Positions 11,116-23,949 of a DNA stretch of 64,000 nt are shown here, in pieces. The translations under genes were made by a program, and so were the position numbers. Positions within the stretch are counted from its first letter, which is position 1, and each line of letters opens with the position of its first letter. The stretch comes from Nymphalis io. Lineage: Eukaryota > Arthropoda > Insecta > Lepidoptera > Nymphalidae. The notes beneath the pieces are model-generated. The model had not been told where the DNA came from, did not search any database, and was given only the letters and a program-made list of their open reading frames with translations. Location of the stretch: the NCBI RefSeq assembly GCF_905147045.1, contig NC_065903.1, positions 496,001 through 560,000 on the forward strand, read 5' to 3'.

Positions 11116-14100
11116 TCAGCTGGTCACGTGACACGGCGTGTAGTACATCTGCCCGTAGTGTAAGGTCTGAAGGCCATGTGATTCCATATCGTTCATGTAA
11201 GGATTTTGTGCTTCAAGTTCCGTATGTGTGTGCGTCAGTTGTTGGTAGTACATGTCTTGTGCTTGACTCTCGGATTCAGGGGGTTTTGGTATCTCCTGTT
11301 GAGGAGGCTGACCCTGTAATGTTCATATCGCCATATTTACTCAAAATTCATTAAATAGTTTTAGTTTTCCTAAAATGTCATATCGTTACTTTACAAACCA
11401 GTACATTTTTACTTTTACAAACGAATACAGTTTAATTGAAATAGGAATATATCATATACATACATTATTTAGTATATAATTACAAATTTACAAAACAACA
11501 ATTACACAAGCAAGATAATGATGATGATTTCTTCCTGACCGGTTTCGGGTCAATCTCAAGTGAAACTAACGAACTGCGCAGGACATATTAAAGTGCACAA
11601 GTGTGTGCGCAAGCGCAGATGCACTCTCTATTCCCTAACTCTCATAATCCGATGGGACGGCAATCCGACACGACCGGAAAGAGTTCAAGCGCAGGACCAA
11701 CGGCGTGACGTAGTTTCCGAGGCACGGGCATTTACACACATCCAGACTTCGTGCTGCCACTGAAAAGTTTTTGACAAAAATACCCAATAACTATTCATCG
11801 GCCCGACCGGGGTTTTGAACCCAGGACACTGGACCAACGAAGCAGTCAAGAGGTTTAAACAAAGACCCGCCTGTACAGAGGTTGTGACTAATCACCTATC
11901 TGTAAGGGCCTAATACGCAAAAAAACAGATTATTTACTCACTTAGTTATTACTAATTAAATTGTTATTGACTTCGACATGGTAAGAATTGGTCAGATGCT
12001 CGAAATAATGCAGAATTGGCCCTTGCTATCGTAATGAACTGGCTGTCCTGTAACTTATTGACTCTTAATATAGATAAAACGCATTATATGACTTTTGGCT
12101 CCAGCTATACTTTACCGGCTACGTCATTTCCTGTAGTCGCTCATAATTGTTCCGAATACCAGGTTCCTTGCAACTGTAATAAAATCTCTCGCACTAAGAC
12201 CATTAAGTATCTCGGAGTAACAATAGATGAGGGGCTAAATTGGAATGATCACATTCAATCTGTAATTTCACGTATAAGGAAAATAATGTATGTATTTAGA
12301 TATCTTAGGGCATCTGTTTGTTTCCAGACTTTAAAAACTGTATATTACGCACTTGTGCAGTCTAATATCACATACTGTACCGCAGCGTGGGGAGGTGCTG
12401 CTAAGATCAATATACTTCGATTAGAGAGAGCACAAAGACTTTTATTAAAAATTATGATCTCTCAGCCTATCCGTTTCCCTACAGTTAAACTATATAAATC
12501 TTGTAAAGTTCTCACAGTGCGTCAACTGTATATACTGCAAACAATTCTTCGGAAGCATAAAAATATTCCCTATAATACTAAGTTTGTATCTAACAAACGC
12601 AAAAGTGATACGGTTTGCCAGACCATTCCATTTAAATCAGCGATGGCAAGTCACCAATACAATTATTTGAGCTCAATTTTATATAATAGAATAAATAAGA
12701 AGAACAATATTTTCTCACTTACGACTTACCAGTGTAAAATTCAAATGACCAACTGGCTTCTCGATTTGGGCGATGATGAGACTGAAGCATTACTAAAACG
12801 ATCAATATAACATTGACCTAACCTATTCTTCCTTCCTACCCCATCCCTTCCTTATAGTATATATATATTTAGATGTATATATTTATATATTATATTTTGT
12901 TAAATTAAATGATATTTGATTGTTATGTTTATAATGAACAAATAATAAATAAATCAATAAATTTAAGAGTAATAAAAAACCACGTAACTAACCTGAACAG
13001 GTTGATATTTGCATCTCTTGAATCGACCGTACAGTGAGGAATACGGGAGATTGAAGTGGATCGCCGCTTGATTAATGGACATCTGACCGACTCTGAAAAT
13101 ATTTACTTATAAGTTACTGTAATATTATGTATACATGATTATATAACGAGTGTCACTAAATACGGACAATCGTTGAGTTTTCGTTGATAATTTCACAAAG
13201 TCGTATAAACGCCTAATGTTTTGTAGGATTTGTTTGAAATTATACGTCTGTACATGGGAGTGTATCTACCAAACAGAGGTTACATTGCAACATTTCTTTG
13301 TCACGTAAGATAAAACTAAACTGAAATGTATGGTTAGCTATGTAATAGGGCGCACTTACTAATGATAATTTAAAGAGTAAAATTTAAACTCAGTAGACAC
13401 GGTTGAAATCCACACAGAGCTGCACAACTGATACTGCGTTACCACCGGTTCAGAATAAGGATTCCATCGAGAATTCTGTTTTAATATATGTATATTATAT
13501 ATATATAAATTACACACAGGACATAATAACGTGTCGTACCTGACCGCTTCCAAAGCCTCTTCCATAGCGTCCTCAGACCAGGGCGTGGGGTTGGAGCGAG
13601 ACAGCTCAATCCCTTCTCGTTTACATCGCCCGTATAACGTCCCTGAAAATGTTTTTTTTTTGTATATTAATTTTAAAATAACTATCAATTACCAGCTTCT
13701 CCCCACGGCTTGGCCACATGGTGGAGGTGTTTACGCCGAATTAATATCGAGGGATTAAACTAAACAAAACTAAAGACGTCCGAAGAACTTTCCACTGTTC
13801 ACTATATAATTTATTTGATCAATCATCATCATCACATTTCATCTTTCTTTTTTTTTTCGAAATGTGTAATACTGTTGGCCTTATTGGCCTCTACAGCGTC
13901 ACCGGGCGGGATGGGCGAGTTGAACTCATCCGGATGTTGGGAGCCACACAGGGCTCACAGGGTGCCTCTTGTGAGGCCGGACCTCGACTTAGGACTCCGT
14001 TGAAATCAGGAGGGCACATTTCATCACAAATCACTCACATTATATAAATTTAGTAGCGAATCTAGTTAGCGCGATTCAGAAAATTGACATATTGAATAAG

Positions 14101-17100
14101 CGCCATCTATCGCTATCGGGTTGTAACACATGCCATTATACAGGAGTTGTCTTTTTGCCTAAAATTCGTTCTTAGTGAGCGTTTACATCTAGGAAGGATT
14201 AACTATGACATATTTCAAGTCGGGCGGTCACGATTAGACGAAGTTTGTCGACGTCATTTCTAACTTCGCTTTCTTAAATTGCTACGTACAAATGAAAACA
14301 TTTTTAACACTGTATGAAAACTGGTTGCTCAGAAGAGAATTTATAAATATAATTTAGTCCAAGGGATTAATCTAAAATTATGTCATTTTTGTTTTTTTTT
14401 TTTATACGAAACACATACTAGTGTCTATAATACATATGTAAACAGCATCTAAATACAAAATATAAGGCAAATCGTTTGAGCCGTTTCATATTATGTGAGA
14501 AGTGTTTTACGCAACTGCTACAATACAATACAATTTCTATTCATTTATTGCCGAAGTCTGATGGGACAACGGCCCCACCCAATCTGAGACCGGTCAGGCG
14601 GAGAGCTGTCAGTTTTAAAACGGCTGCACGAAAGTGTGCAAATGTCTACTTCGTAACGTTGAGTTAGCTCAATAAGTTTTTATCCGATCGACCGGAGGTT
14701 TCACTAGGACGGAGGACCTCGCGGGCCGCGCACGCACCGGTGGGGATGCCGAACTGCGCGGCGGCGCGCTGCACGGACGCGGCGCCGCAGCGGATGGCGG
14801 CCAGCGCGCGCGACAGGTCGGCGCGCCGCCACGCCGTGGGCGCCGCGTTGAACGGCGCCGCCAGGCGGATGCCCTCGCGCCGCGCGATCTTGTACAGCGT
14901 GCTGCTCGGGATGCCTGCCGCCGGCGGGGTGTTCGGTGCAGTCAAACATATAGAACGTGATCGAATATAGTTTTCGTCGGTATATGCTTCCAAAAATTTA
15001 TATTTTTTTATTCTGTAGAAAGATTCCCCCCCTTGTTTCGTAGCATATCTGACGATGTAACACTTTTAATTAACGTATGTATATATGGTTAAAGAGATTT
15101 CTGAGTGTTAATTCGTAGACATTTTTTTACAAATTTACGCAATGCCATTATCAGCAATACTTCCACCCTAAGGGGTGGGGCAGCCCGCCGGTCCCGGTGC
15201 ACTCACCGTAGGCCTTGCTGGCCTTGTTGGCGGAGAGCGCGCCGGCGCGCAGGGCGGCGAGCGCGCGCGCCAGGTCGGCGGCGCCCCACGACTTGGCGGC
15301 GCCGTCCTTCTTGGGCGTGTCGATGCCGAGCCGGTGCGCGCGCTGCCACAGCGTCGTCGACGGGATGCCGAACCGGGACGACGCCTGCGCCGGCAGACTC
15401 CCGATATACACTCATACACCAAACGTACACCGACCACTCCAACCCACGTCGGGGGCCAACACTCCTTGGTAATGCTTTTGCCTGTTCAGTTTCCCATCCT
15501 CATATGGATTGTTGAGGCGCCAAGTGCAAAAGTATGAAATATAGCACAAAAAGACGCTCTGACGTCTCCCGAGAGGTGAGATAGAGTGACTTTATTATAC
15601 ACAGCCAAAATACGCACAACTTTTTTGCAATTTAACTGTAAAATCTAGTTTATTTATCTAACGATAACGATATCACACCTTCACAGGTGGTTTCTAGTTT
15701 GACTATCAATAAGTAAGTGTAATTCTTCAATATCATAAGTATTTTGATTTTCTTCAGCAACATATAGATTAAGATTTAGCAGGTAACATAATTTCAACTT
15801 TATATAGCACCAGAAGTTTTTTTACAGTCTCCATGACAACTTATATCTACCTCAAACGACTTTCAAGACGTTTAGAAAAGCGTTTAAAGTTTAGCGTTCT
15901 TGATCTAAATTGAACTTCACATTAAACAATAAGTTGAACTTCAGAAGAACGATGAATTCATCGTTGAAATAGTCTAAACAACGAGAACCAGATTGAAGAT
16001 AAGTTTCAAGCTTATAACCGCTGATGATATAAGGTGTATTTCAAGAGTCTTATCTAATTATTGTTATGAGCGAAAATTATTCTTCTAAGCGTAAACGTTA
16101 TAGTTCTCCCGTAAGGTTAGTGCGAAAATTTTGTGTAATAATTAGTGATTTAAAAACTGAAGCAATTCCAGGAGATATTTCAGAAGTTTGAGGAGAGAAG
16201 ATCCTTCAAATGTACCTTAGTGAGACTCATATGATGCTTCCGAAGCGCCTCCAAAGCTTGGTCCATGTCCCGCTGAGTCCAGCTCTTAGGGCTCCCGCGA
16301 CTGCCCGTCTCCTGTGGGGGGCCGTTCGAATCGCTCGTGTCGTCGCTGCTTAACTGATGCTGCTCTAGAATATGAATAGTGTTAAACAATGAGATTTATT
16401 TATATAAAATTGTAACAGCCTGTGAATGTCCCACTGCTGGGCTAAAATCCTCCTCTCCTCTTTTTGAGGAGAAGGTTTGGAACTTATTCCACCACGCTGC
16501 TCCAATGCGGGTTGGTGGAATACACATGTGGCAGAATTTTAGTGGAACAGAGACACATACAGGTTTCCTCACGATGTTTTCCTTCACCGTAAAGCACGAG
16601 ATGAATTATAATCACAAATTAAGCACATGAAAATTCAGTGGTGCTTGCCTGGGTTTGAACCCACGATCATCGGTTAAGATTCACGCGTTCTTACCACTGG
16701 GCCATCTCGGTTCTTATATAAAACATTGATATTGAATTGGTAAAAAATGGCTGTTTTTCTTGCTGCTTCGCCGCGGTACAACGGCAATACAAACGGTTCG
16801 GGATGTAGCATTAGAAGGAATAAGAGGAGATGTTATGAGACAAGCAAAAGTGTACCGATGTGAATATTTATCCGGTGACGAGACTTCGAAATGTGTCTCT
16901 ATTTTTACGTTAGAGGAGTCTGACTTTTAATTAATTATTCCTTAGCACGATCATCGTTGCCACGATATCCACGATTGTAATACAAAGACACGAACAACTA
17001 TAAGTAATTACGGTGGTTAATAAAGTAGAAATTAAATGAGAATGTTGACATCTGTGGATTTTTTTAATATAAATATATATGTCGCAGAAACAAAGATAAG

Positions 17101-19872
17101 ACATAATTTAATTACAACGCCGTCTATAAGCGGTTCTAGGAAACGTCAAGTAGTACGCTTGAGTAAGGTCGATACTCGGTTTGACATCGGACACTTGAGG
17201 TTTGCTGAACGCTCTCGTACAGGGGACTTGGGAAAGGGACTCCGGGGCGAACGGTCATCTTCTTGTATCGAACTTGCTGCGTTTCCAACCACTTTAATCG
17301 GTGCGGTTAATTGTTATTTTGTGATTATCCATTGTAAGCGAACAAATAAACTACAGTTGTACGAGACTGAACTTTTACTTTGCGCCTGCAACATGTCTGA
17401 TAACGGCTCCGACAACGAAATGCCCCACGTGATCAATACCACCCCGTTACATAGTATTTATCTATACCAATAAATGAGGAGACTTTTTTTTTTTGTAATC
17501 CCTAACTGAATGAAATTACTGAACCAATATACGTAAAACGTATACCAGAAGATGCAGCGCGTTTCGGAGAAAGGTTTAATATATATTATTATATTAAAAG
17601 TACACGGCTTACCTCCTTCAGACGTGGGCTCGTCTTTAATGGACATGAGCGGAACGAACTCGGCTGAATCTGCCACTTCGGTCGTGTTCATCATGTCCAT
17701 GTGACGACTTATGAGCGAAGAGCCCTGGTAATGATTTTATTACATTATGAAACTTTGTTTAATCAAGTAAAATCTTTAACAAAAAAGTATACATCTTAAT
17801 ATGAATTGATACAATCAGTGTTGGTCTGTGCTTACCCGTGAATTTTGAAAACAAAACTTACGGTGATAAGCTGTTTTAATGCGTGTCACATACTGTAAGA
17901 AATGTTTTCTTTTTCAGTAAATGTCACATAATTTATATACACATATTTACTACTTGAGATCAAACAACTGGCAGATTATCATGTTGTGGACATCTTCTCT
18001 CTCTCTCTTTTTCGCAATGTGGATGGTAATCAACAGATGTTACCCCAACTTCACGACCGTTGACGAAAGTCACGCCAGCATGTTCAATCTTTTGTATTAT
18101 TATATTTTTATTTTTGTGTTATATTTAATTACCACTATATCTCTAGGTTAAATGTAGGATTAGTCAGTTGTAAGGGAGCATATTACATATTGCTATGTCG
18201 TACAAGGAAAACCCTCATGAATAAAATAAATCATCGATAACCTGAATATTGTTCTTTATGAAGACTAGAAGTAAGTATCTACTTCTAAGAAGTATGGTAA
18301 GTATGCGTGTTGTGTACATTGCAGTGTTCAGACTCACCACGTCGTGTGCGTGCGCGGTCTCGAGCGTAGCGAGCGAGGCGTCTCGCGGCGCGGGCACGTG
18401 CTCGCACACGGGCGTAGCGGCGGGGCCCGCGGGGGCGGGGGCGAGCTCCTCCAGCGAACCTTGCACGCACTGCTGGGAACAATTATTAATATTATAGTCT
18501 TTCTGACCGAATTTCGGCCACGGCAGCCATTAACGACACACCCTAGACAACTGCGCAGAATATATTGCATAGTACAAATGGCGTGTGAGCGAACACAGAC
18601 AGACTCTATTTACCAAGTCCCCGATGGGACGGAACTCCGACACGATAGAGAGAGATCACGCTCGGGACTGTAACGTCGCTAATATATGGCATTTTTTTGT
18701 GCAACTCGTACTCAGTTGAATAGCTATGTTTAAGCGGTAATAACCTACGATTATTGATTTATTAACGAAAGCAAACAAAAAAGTTAAGCCTAGTTAAGGT
18801 GATAAATGGGATGAAAGTTTGTATAAAATTATTCATTTTTGAAGGAAGAGTTATGGAAATTGGTATTTATTAATTCGAATGATGACGCGAGCGAAGCGGC
18901 GGGTAAAGCGCTGATAGGTAATATATACACGTAGCCGACATTGATCCTACTCATATCATATAGCCTTATGGCGCGGTAATTACACAGATTATTATATGTA
19001 TATGTTATGGAGCTCCGTAAACGTACCCGAAATCGATTCAAACCATGTTTATTAATTGTAGTTTTGTATTGTATTGTAAAGTAAAATTGTTAATTTTTTT
19101 ATACAATTTAATTTAATTTATTTGCTTTAAACATACTATACATGTTTAGACACTATATATGACATTCATAGAGTTTTACCTTGTAATTATTTGTATCTTA
19201 CAATTCCTTAATACCTAATCTAAAATCCGTATCTGAAAATATCCAAAACAAACGGATAATCCGAAATAATTTAATATCCGAAACCATATTTGAAACGGGT
19301 AAAATATTATTCATATATCCATATCCAAATCGATATTTCATATTCATATCATGTAATAAACCTACGCTAGAACTAATCAAAGACCACAAAACGCGCGAAA
19401 AGAAAATTAACTTCTCGATGGTTAACTAATTTCTCAAGTGATTGAAACATATCCGAGCGAAAATACAAGAACGAGATATAAATAGTATAACATTAAAATG
19501 AAGACTTATACGAAGGTTGTCTCACTTACTCACCTGTAAGTGATGTAGCAGACCGGACGAGGCATTTTCATCCACTCTCGGGTTCGTTTCTAGCTTTATT
19601 GGAATGTAGTCCAGTGTCGACGGCTTTGAAAATGTTATACAAACGTTACAAGCTCACGAGAAAAAAGGTTGCATTTTAAATAGTATAAACTTACATTTAA
19701 ATAACAGAAGATTATCTCCGTGGGGAGACTAGACTTATTGTTTATGTATATATATATATATTTGAAAGATACTCACGTGGTCATTAAAATAAGTTTTAGC
19801 GTATAGTGCGTTGTTTTCTTCTTCATCTGATAGAGGTTCGCATTTCACTTGAAATGTGTGTGTTCCAGGCAT
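11116..19872 (-). CDS. psq: Pipsqueak DNA-binding protein (psq), BTB-less form
   Basis: Nuclear DNA-binding factor of the Psq family; in Drosophila it binds GAGA-type sites and links to Polycomb/Trithorax regulation. Ten coding exons on the minus strand: 19872-19777, 19623-19534, 18472-18338, 17724-17613, 16364-16216, 15384-15207, 14914-14738, 13642-13540, 13092-12993, 11313-11116. All phases match, giving 445 residues. Residues 1-144 are an acidic, low-complexity leader that includes an SRHMDMMNTTEVAD stretch. Four tandem Psq helix-turn-helix repeats begin at Trp173, Trp227, Trp282 and Trp334. Each ends with a pattern like FGIPSTTLWQRAHRLGI, and the last ends YSSLYGRFKRCKY. The final exon adds 65 residues rich in Q, H and Y. 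The start ATG follows a TTTTTAG acceptor at 19876, and a 5' UTR exon ending CTAG|GTGAGT at 20684 probably precedes it. No BTB exon is visible upstream; lola occupies that side. Repeats 2 and 3 are GC-rich, the other exons AT-rich. Recognition is strong. Confidence 0.93.
11525..11890 (+). repeat. Interspersed repeat, family S (full copy)
   Basis: About 360 bp carrying the block GATGGGACGGCAATCCGACA and, near its end, GACCGGGGTTTTGAACCCAG. The family looks familiar from lepidopteran genomes but I cannot name it. Related fragments occur at 14545-14640 and 18540-18665, with a degenerate one at about 54380-54590. It lies in the last psq intron, just before the LINE fragment. The open frames it contains are not genes. 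Confidence 0.5.
11968..12962 (+). mobile_element. 5'-truncated LINE (non-LTR retrotransposon) fragment
   Basis: An open frame running to TAA 12808-12810 encodes the C-terminal part of a reverse transcriptase. It has the motifs MNWLSCNLLTLN, TIKYLGVTIDEGLNWNDHI and LERAQRLLLKI, typical of jockey/CR1-like elements. The homology starts abruptly near 11968, after the catalytic part of the enzyme, so this is a dead 5'-truncated copy. A 150-bp 3' tail ends in an AATAAATAAAT-type repeat at about 12940-12962. The element lies antisense in the last psq intron and its tail stops about 30 bp from the psq splice donor at 12992. Confidence 0.8.
13862..14020. other. GC-rich patch in psq intron, unidentified
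   Basis: About 160 bp with GC content well above the flanks, lying in the intron between psq exons 7 and 8. Two overlapping short plus-strand frames are open, but neither resembles a known protein and neither joins psq in phase. It may be a fragment of a mobile element or an old exon. Confidence 0.25.
14545..14640 (+). repeat. Family S repeat fragment
   Basis: Short partial copy recognised by GAAGTCTGATGGGAC and CCCAATCTGAGACCGG, related to the copy at 11525-11890. It lies 24 bp beyond the end of psq exon 7 in the intron and holds no gene. Confidence 0.4.
16410..16713 (-). mobile_element. tRNA-derived SINE with 10-bp target-site duplication
   Basis: Read on the minus strand, the element begins GAACCGAGATGGCCCAGTGG, which contains an RNA polymerase III A box (TGGCCCAGTGG). 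A B box follows (GGTTCAAACCC), then a core ending in GCCCAGCAGTGGGACATTC and CAGGCTGTTACA. The 10-bp direct repeat TTATATAAAA flanks it exactly at 16400-16409 and 16714-16723, showing retrotransposition. Two related copies lie in E(z) introns at about 58540-58675 and 63490-63690. It sits in the psq intron between exons 4 and 5. Confidence 0.85.
18540..18665 (+). repeat. Family S repeat fragment
   Basis: Partial copy with AACTGCGCAGAATATATTG and CCCCGATGGGACGGAACTCC, matching blocks of the 11525-11890 copy. It lies in the psq intron just beyond exon 3. Confidence 0.45.
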
Positions 19873-20399
19873 TTCCTAAAAATATTATTAAAAGAAATAC
19901 GATTTAATAGAAATTAGTAGTTAAGAGTTTGTTAATTAAGTGGCTTCATTTATTATTACGTATAAATTTAATGTATATGTAACAGAAACATACATAACAA
20001 TGAAAGTTTGCGAATCAATGTCACAGCTCTCAATTTCCTCAAAATATAGCAAGAATTGGGCAGTCGGCATATTATACTCGTAGGTAGGTTTACATAAGCA
20101 ATTAGACAAAAGGAAGCGAGCCTTATTGAATTTTTTCTCGATTGGTGCACAAATGAGGAGTGCAAGCTCAATTCCCTCTCTTTCCCTCGTCCGCAGGCGA
20201 ACCGTCTCGTATTAGGTTTTTTATTTTTGATTATTCAGTGTCGCTTACTATACGAAGCATAACCGTATAGTCGACGATATTTTTAGTCGTTTCAAAACTT
20301 TTCGTTAACACTGAATTCCCGCCGAATGAAATTCAAAAGTTTATCGTCAATCGAGATCGTCGCAACTACTGCGATAATCAGTCTAGAGGAGACGCGCTA

Positions 20400-21300
20400 A
20401 CGTAGATATTCGCATGCCATCACCTGTCGGAGGTGGAGACGAGTAGTGAATATAAAGTTGCGCGGTTAACCCTCTCTCGTTGCTCATATCGCTCTATTCG
20501 CCACGGCACTCGAGGACCCGACGGACATACGCCACGACTGCGCGTCACCGAGTACTGACACCGCGAGATACGAAAACGTTTCACTTTCAACGTCTTCCCG
20601 CACGAAGGACGGTGTAAAACGGAGACGATAAACGCGAGAGAAACGAATCGAGGAAGACGAGGGCGCGAAACCGTTCAACTCACCTAGTCGGTCAGCGGAG
20701 GCCGCCGCAAGCACCCGCTCGCGTCTCACATGCACCGAAGATCACACGAAACAATGCTCGCTGCACCGTGACCTTCGGGAGACGATGAGATGTCGCAAAT
20801 GAAAGTGAATTCGGCACACACCCGGCCGAGTCTGCGTCGCTGCGTGGCGCATGTTTAGGAGGTGCAGGGCGGGCGCGTGCTGATTTTTTTCCGCGCCAAA
20901 GAAATAAAAACAAACGCCTTTTTGCCGGGAACCGGCTGAGCGGCGCGCTTTACTCGGCCCCTCTGGTCGGCGAACCTGACTTATTATAAATATGAAACTA
21001 GCAAATCTTTAAGGCTCGAACAATATTAAAACAACATTTCAGACATAACATGAATGTCCAGGAAGTAGACGTTTGTATTGAAATTAGGTTTATTATAATG
21101 AGGGTAGATGCACTATAGATGGTGTAGGTATGCAAACAGGGGAGGCAGGGCACCCCCTGCCTCCTCTCGGCGCCCGACCAGTCGGCGCCCCGCGCGGCGC
21201 CTTCTCTCCGCTCCGATTGATTTTTATTACAAGAATTTCACTTGTATTTTTTTTGTTTCTCGCTCACTAGAAGCCGAGAGACGCACACAAATGGGATTCG
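20400..21300 (-). promoter_or_regulatory. psq: Probable psq promoter / CpG-rich start region
   Basis: A roughly 0.9-kb island of raised GC and CpG content upstream of the first psq coding exon. A perfect minus-strand donor, CTAG|GTGAGT, sits at 20684/20683, so a 5' UTR exon likely starts within about 20690-20950 and splices to the acceptor at 19876. An E2F-type site, TTTCCGCGCCAAA, lies at 20888-20900. The short open frames here are not supported as genes. The transcription start cannot be fixed from sequence alone. Confidence 0.45.
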
Positions 21301-23949
21301 TATAATTCATTTGTACGAACTCACTAATGCTATCGATTTTTAAAGCTAGGCGACCGTCTTTCTTGCTTCTTTAGTCAGTGTTTTGATTACGGAATCACAA
21401 TTGAACGATGCATATATCAACTCTCAACTTTGAAAAACTTACGTTTTCCCTTATGCCTAATATTTATAAATTAATTTAGTTGCTTTGTATAAAAATGTCA
21501 ACGTACATTTTTTTTTATAAACATTCGTGAATTGTTTTGTACACTGATTTTGTAATTTGAAAATTTATGGAATAACGTGAAACTCCCTAAACTAAGAGGT
21601 ATGCTTCTTGAAGCACTTAACATTATGCAAAGCGTCTTTAACTTTCTTGGTTTCGGTTCCTGCTTACTTATATAATATGCCTTACAGTCTATGGAGTGCA
21701 AAACCTTACGGTATAGTCACTAGTCAATTACAAATATCATTTGATCACATACCTTGCGTATAAAATATAGCAACAAATACACATAAAATAAGAAACGAAG
21801 ACATAATATATTATATAAACATTATCCGTGGACATGAACTCTCCATGACGTTGGTTCCATTATCCAATATCCATACAATCCCCAGCAGTTGCCGGTATTT
21901 TAGAATTTGGTAAGAGGTATTTTGAATGCTAATTATACAATCAAGGTCTCTCCTAAAATGGTTCAAGTTTCTGACCTAAACCTTTTATTCGTATGTACTT
22001 TACATACCTACGTTTACTAGTTAGTCCACACTCAAGACTGTGTTCACGAGTTTCATTTATTATTCATTCAAAACTTTGTTCTCAAGTGTCAATATATTGT
22101 TTTTTTCTGGTCTAACAACAAATTAGTATTTATGAGATATATCTCATGTACAATATGAAATGTTGTATGTTGTTTCATAGTCTTTGGGACCATTCGATTC
22201 GGCGAAATTTATTAATCAACAAATTTGCATGCGTTAGTAAAGTTTCAGTAGAAACAATAATTAGATGTGGGTGATCTACGGTTAGCTAGCAAAATATCAT
22301 CCCGCCTAACATCTCGCAGGGTGTGGAATAATAGCCAATTACGTTTATAGTTTAAAAAATACATAAACAAATATTAGCTTGCTTTAATATTAAAGGGAAA
22401 ATTTCTCTAGAAATTTTGCCAAACATTGTTACTTCAAATAATAAATTTAATATTATTTATTGTTATAATAATAACAATCATAAAATATTTTAAAATTAAT
22501 AAGTACCAAGAAACGGGATGACTAGTAGCATAATATCATGAAACTATAACAGCGCGATATTGTTAAATTATTAATGATCACATAATTTCTGTATTTGAAT
22601 AACAATAAGAATTAACACAACATCCGATGAAAAAGTAATTAGTAAAGTAGGTGCAATCTCAACAAAATTGTCAACTCGCAACAATCCGAACATTTATTCA
22701 TTCATACTTCATAGCTACCTACTACTATGTTTACTTTAACTGTTGCTGTTTGATTGAGTTCAAATATTATGTTGTAGATGGCGTTGTATATAAAAACGCC
22801 CCAATAAAAGTTATAATATTAGTTAAAAATGAATCATTTTTTTAAATTTAATAATTAAAATTTAAGGAACAATGAAATATTCAATAATAATAAAATCATT
22901 TGCATACTTTTGGTAACAATTTAAACATGACATAAATCACGAGACAATTTCATACATAAGTAGGTCAAGGCCTAACAAATTGAATAGGGTTAGAGAATAG
23001 ATAACGCTGTGTACATTGCGCTGAATAAAGTGATGTATAAAATATCCAAAGTTATAAAAAAATAAATAAAAACACGCTATTTTTAAATGAGATCGATTGA
23101 AAATTCATGGTATACTTTAAAATAAACAACGTTCAAGCTTTCCATAATATTTGAAATGGCAACATTATTAGAGCTTATTTTGGGTCATTCGTTGCTCGCT
23201 TCCAACTTGTACTTCGTTTGGATTTTAGTAGGTAGAGGTGCCTTTCGCTTCGCTAAACTTGCAACATAGCATAGTTTAGTATTTTCATTCAAAGAAAGCT
23301 GGCGGGTGTGCAAAGCAAATGTGTTAATTTTAAAACAACTGTGTCAAAGTAACTTTTAAAAGGAGCGTTGGCTTATAACAATACTATTGTGAATGAAATA
23401 GTTGAGGTGAGTTCGCATGAAGTTCTGTTAAAACATAATGAATCCTACAAGTGCTTACTCTTACGACTTTTCATCTTGAAAATTTCCACTAGTGAACTTT
23501 CGAAGTAAAGTTTATAAAAGTTTTAACGACTTGACAAACTTTTTTGAAGTTCCTAAAGTCCTTTACCCAAATTCAACTTGATTTCGTTTATGTGTCATGA
23601 AAACTTTGTTCCGAAAATAGTAAAACTTAGAATTTTCGTCGCCATTTTATTTTTTGTCGCGCTGGAAAAGCGGCCATTTTCTTTGTGCCGCGTCGCTTAC
23701 GACGACTCGTATGTGGTCCATAAAGTTAATTTAGTTAAGTTGAGGCGTGATCTCATCATATGAAGTAAATCGGTGAGATAATTTGCGTTGTATTGTGATA
23801 AATGCGATGAATGGAATATCTAAGTAGCTGACTAAAGTTTTCATGATGGCCTAATTACTGCGTGGTGTTTAGACGTAGATACATACATAGTGTCAATTAA
23901 GTGTTCGCTACCGTAGGACGAAGGGCGCGGCGCGTGGCAAGAAGGCACC
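21300..23949. other. psq-lola divergent intergenic region
   Basis: AT-rich DNA between the psq start region and the first lola coding exon. No coding frame or RNA gene is supported. The last 70 bp is GC-richer and ends GGCACCATGG, a strong start context for lola. A possible 5' UTR acceptor (ACCGTAG) lies near 23916. Confidence 0.4.

Noticed and set aside
15105..15537. Several plus- and minus-strand frames near 15.2 kb
   Set aside because: Only the minus frame at 15384-15207 continues the Psq repeats in phase; the others are shadows in a GC-rich exon.
16396..16630. Open frames on both strands near 16.5 kb
   Set aside because: They lie over the tRNA-derived SINE (the plus-strand one begins just outside it) and match the translated SINE copy at 63.5 kb.
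21108..21305. 65-codon Arg/Ala-rich frame in the psq promoter island
   Set aside because: Composition-driven, without conservation evidence or splice sites.
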